NCBI GenBank assembly: GCA_032718565.1
Contig: JAVGVS010000095.1
Location: 638,501-702,500, forward strand
Direction of reading: 5' to 3'
Length of the DNA stretch: 64,000 nt
DNA from: Distichodus sexfasciatus
Lineage: Eukaryota; Chordata; Actinopteri; Characiformes; Distichodontidae
A program made the translations under genes and the position numbers. This document shows positions 58,721 through 61,700 of the stretch, in pieces (the stretch's first letter is position 1; the number at the start of each line of letters is the position of its first letter). The notes beneath the pieces are model-generated. The model was not told the origin of the DNA, did no database searches, and was given only the letters and a program-made list of their open reading frames with translations.

Positions 58721-61700
58721 GCTGCAATAATGAGATTTAATAAGGATGATGAGGAGGTTTTTCTCTTTCGCGTGGTGTCTTACCAAACGCCTCCTGGCTT
58801 ATTATGGAATATACTGCAAATCTGACATTACGTCTATTGTGTATTATGTTCTTTCAGACAAAGCAAAATCTTGGTGTGCAAAACAATAAAGCGCTGTGCA
58901 CATATGTTATTTAAGATAAATGAGGAAATGAGGGGGCATGAAAATAGATTTAGTCCATGGAAAAATCAAGTTTCTGAGTCATTTACAGACACTCCCACAT
59001 TGATTACATTTCATGAGCTAGACAAGTGAGAATTAAGCAGAGAAACTGTATATCGAAATAGCTAAATGTGAATGGGAAAATTGGTAATCAACAGTTAAAA
59101 CATAAGATATTATGAATAATGAAATTTGCATAATAACATGAATTGCCTGATACTGAGTGTGAGTTAGGGCTTATGTATTATATACTTTCAGAATTAAACA
59201 TGATAACTGAATGTACAAGAAAACAAGTTACTTAATGTACCTTTGGATTCACTGGCCAAGAGTCTGATGATGGTTTTATTGAGGGGACCAAACTGAAGGT
59301 CAGCTGGAAGGTTGTCAGCGATGTTGATCAGCACCCTTGGCAGGCTAAGGAAACAAAATGTGCTTTCAGCATTTTTTTTACCTGGTTTGACACTCTAATA
59401 ATGTTTCATAGCTCCTTGCATATACTCTGCTCAAAAAATAAGTTGGGCCAGGATCGATTATGCAAATTTATTTCCATGAACTCACACGAGTTCTCTTTTG
59501 GATTTGTGTGTCTTTTGAAGATGTAAGCAGTTATTCAGAGTAAATGCCAGGCAGGCAGAAAATATGAAAGGAGCTTAATAAACCTTAAAGCTACCTCGTC
59601 TCGTTAAAACTTCATAACCATTGGCAGTGGAGCATGACTTGAAAGCAACTCACTTGTCAGCCCAGTTAGTGTCGTTTGTCATCAGCAAAGGCCCAACGTT
59701 CATCTTGATAGCTCCCAGTATTATCCTGGCCAGATCCAGTTCCGAGCTTCCGTTTTGCATTGTAAGAATGTTCTGGATGGTGAGCAGAATCTGCTGAGTC
59801 ATGTTGCCACTTTTAGCTAGTGGATTTAAGCCTGAGGAGAAGACTGCAAGGAGCTTCGCTAGAGAGCTTTCCAGTTCGACAACGGCGCCAGCCGAGTCAG
59901 TTCTGTTAATGCCGGGCATTATTGTCAGGAGGCTTTGGATGGACCTGGAAATCATTTTCGTTGCACCTTCTACATCTCCTGTGCTGCTAGAATAGTTAAG
60001 GACTGATACAAGTCCCTCAATGAAGCTGAGAGAGATGTTTATGCTCTGCTTTTCCCGGTCCATGAGTACTGGTGACAAAGACTGCGTGATCTCCCCCAAA
60101 GAGCTGAACACGTCTGTTAGATAAACGGAGGAAGGAGCTGACATTAGTCCCTCAAAGAGACTTTTAGACACCTGACTTGACACAGTCAACATGATGTAAG
60201 CCAAACTGCCTGTTGTAACCCCATTGGAAACAGGATCTTCAGTTACGTTGAGTGATGCCAAGAGTGACAAAGTTACACTCTGGGAGATTTCAAAGAAGGC
60301 AGGCCTGATTTGAGCAGTGCTCGTCACATTAGAAAGAGCTGAGAAGAGAGCCGCCTTCAGGGGATGCAGGTACACTACAACTTCAATCGGGAGAAGAGAG
60401 GCCATTTGGTTGAATACCTGTGTCAAAATCGTGTCCCGCTCTAAGTTGCTCTTAAAGGTGTAATTAGAGGCAGACAGGTTGAACAAAAATTCTGTGGCCA
60501 AAGCACTGCTCAGGACGGAAGAGTACACAAAGGTCTGGACTGACTGGCCGTTTGGAAGTGTGGTCATGCCAGCAAGGGTAAGAGTGTGATTCAAGGAATC
60601 AGCAATCTTCTGAGCTGAAATCAGAACATTCTCTGTATCTCTTGCATATAGCACAAGCGAGGCAAAAGCTTCTACCATCTGTGCTGAAATGTTGAAATAC
60701 AAAACTTCCTGATGTGGTAAAATGGAGGAAAAGGCTTCTGCAGTTTGGTCTATAGCCAACATGTAGGGTCTGAGGTCAATCTGCGACCCTGAGCCAGACA
60801 GTGATGTGATAATGTTTTGAAGGATGGACTGGAGTTCAGAACTGACATTCATCATCTCCTGCAAATTCTCTGACAGAATTGAATTAATGGCTGTGAGGAT
60901 TGCATTGCCACGGTTGCTACTTTGCTGGGAGACGATACTTGATGCAGCATAGCTTAATTCTTCTACCATTTTGTCAACCCTCTCAGCAATGTTCAGCGGA
61001 GTCTTCTGAGAAAGTACTATTCCCGTGTCAACCATTCTGCCAACGCTTTGTGCCAACTGCCCCATGTCATTTAAACTGCTCAAATCAAACCCGTCTCCAC
61101 TGATCTGTGTGAACAAGTTCATGAAGTTTTGACCATTGCCCGGCAGTGTTAAGTAGGATAGCATGTTGAGGGTCGTATCAATGGTTTTGTCCTCAGCAGA
61201 GTTTCCTGACATGCCCTTCAGTATGATAGCAAGGTCTGGGTTTGTGAAGAATACATGCATAGTCTCTAAAATCTCTTTATTGCTGAGTGGGACAGAAAGG
61301 ACCTGAAATAAGGTTCTGTAGTCTACATTAAGGAGATCAAGGAAGTCATCCACTGGTTCTCTATTCACACTCCGTGCTACACTCCTAGAGTTTTGTGTTT
61401 GCAGAATAAGATCTTTAAGATTTTGTCCCATCGAAAGTTTCATTTGAAGTGGGCTGAGGTAACTGTCTATGGGAGCAAAGACACTTGTGGTCCTGGTGAT
61501 CTGCCTCAGTAGACGCAATGCATTACTAGCAATGTCAATGAAGAAGTCAGAGTAGGATGACAGAGGGGATGTCAGTGGTGTGGCAGCCAGTGGTGTCTTT
61601 TTCACCATATCAAACAACCTGGAAGTCATCTCCATGGCTAGAGACAGACCAGTTTCTTCAGTAGTCATATACCAGTTGACCATTTCACTGACTGACTCTA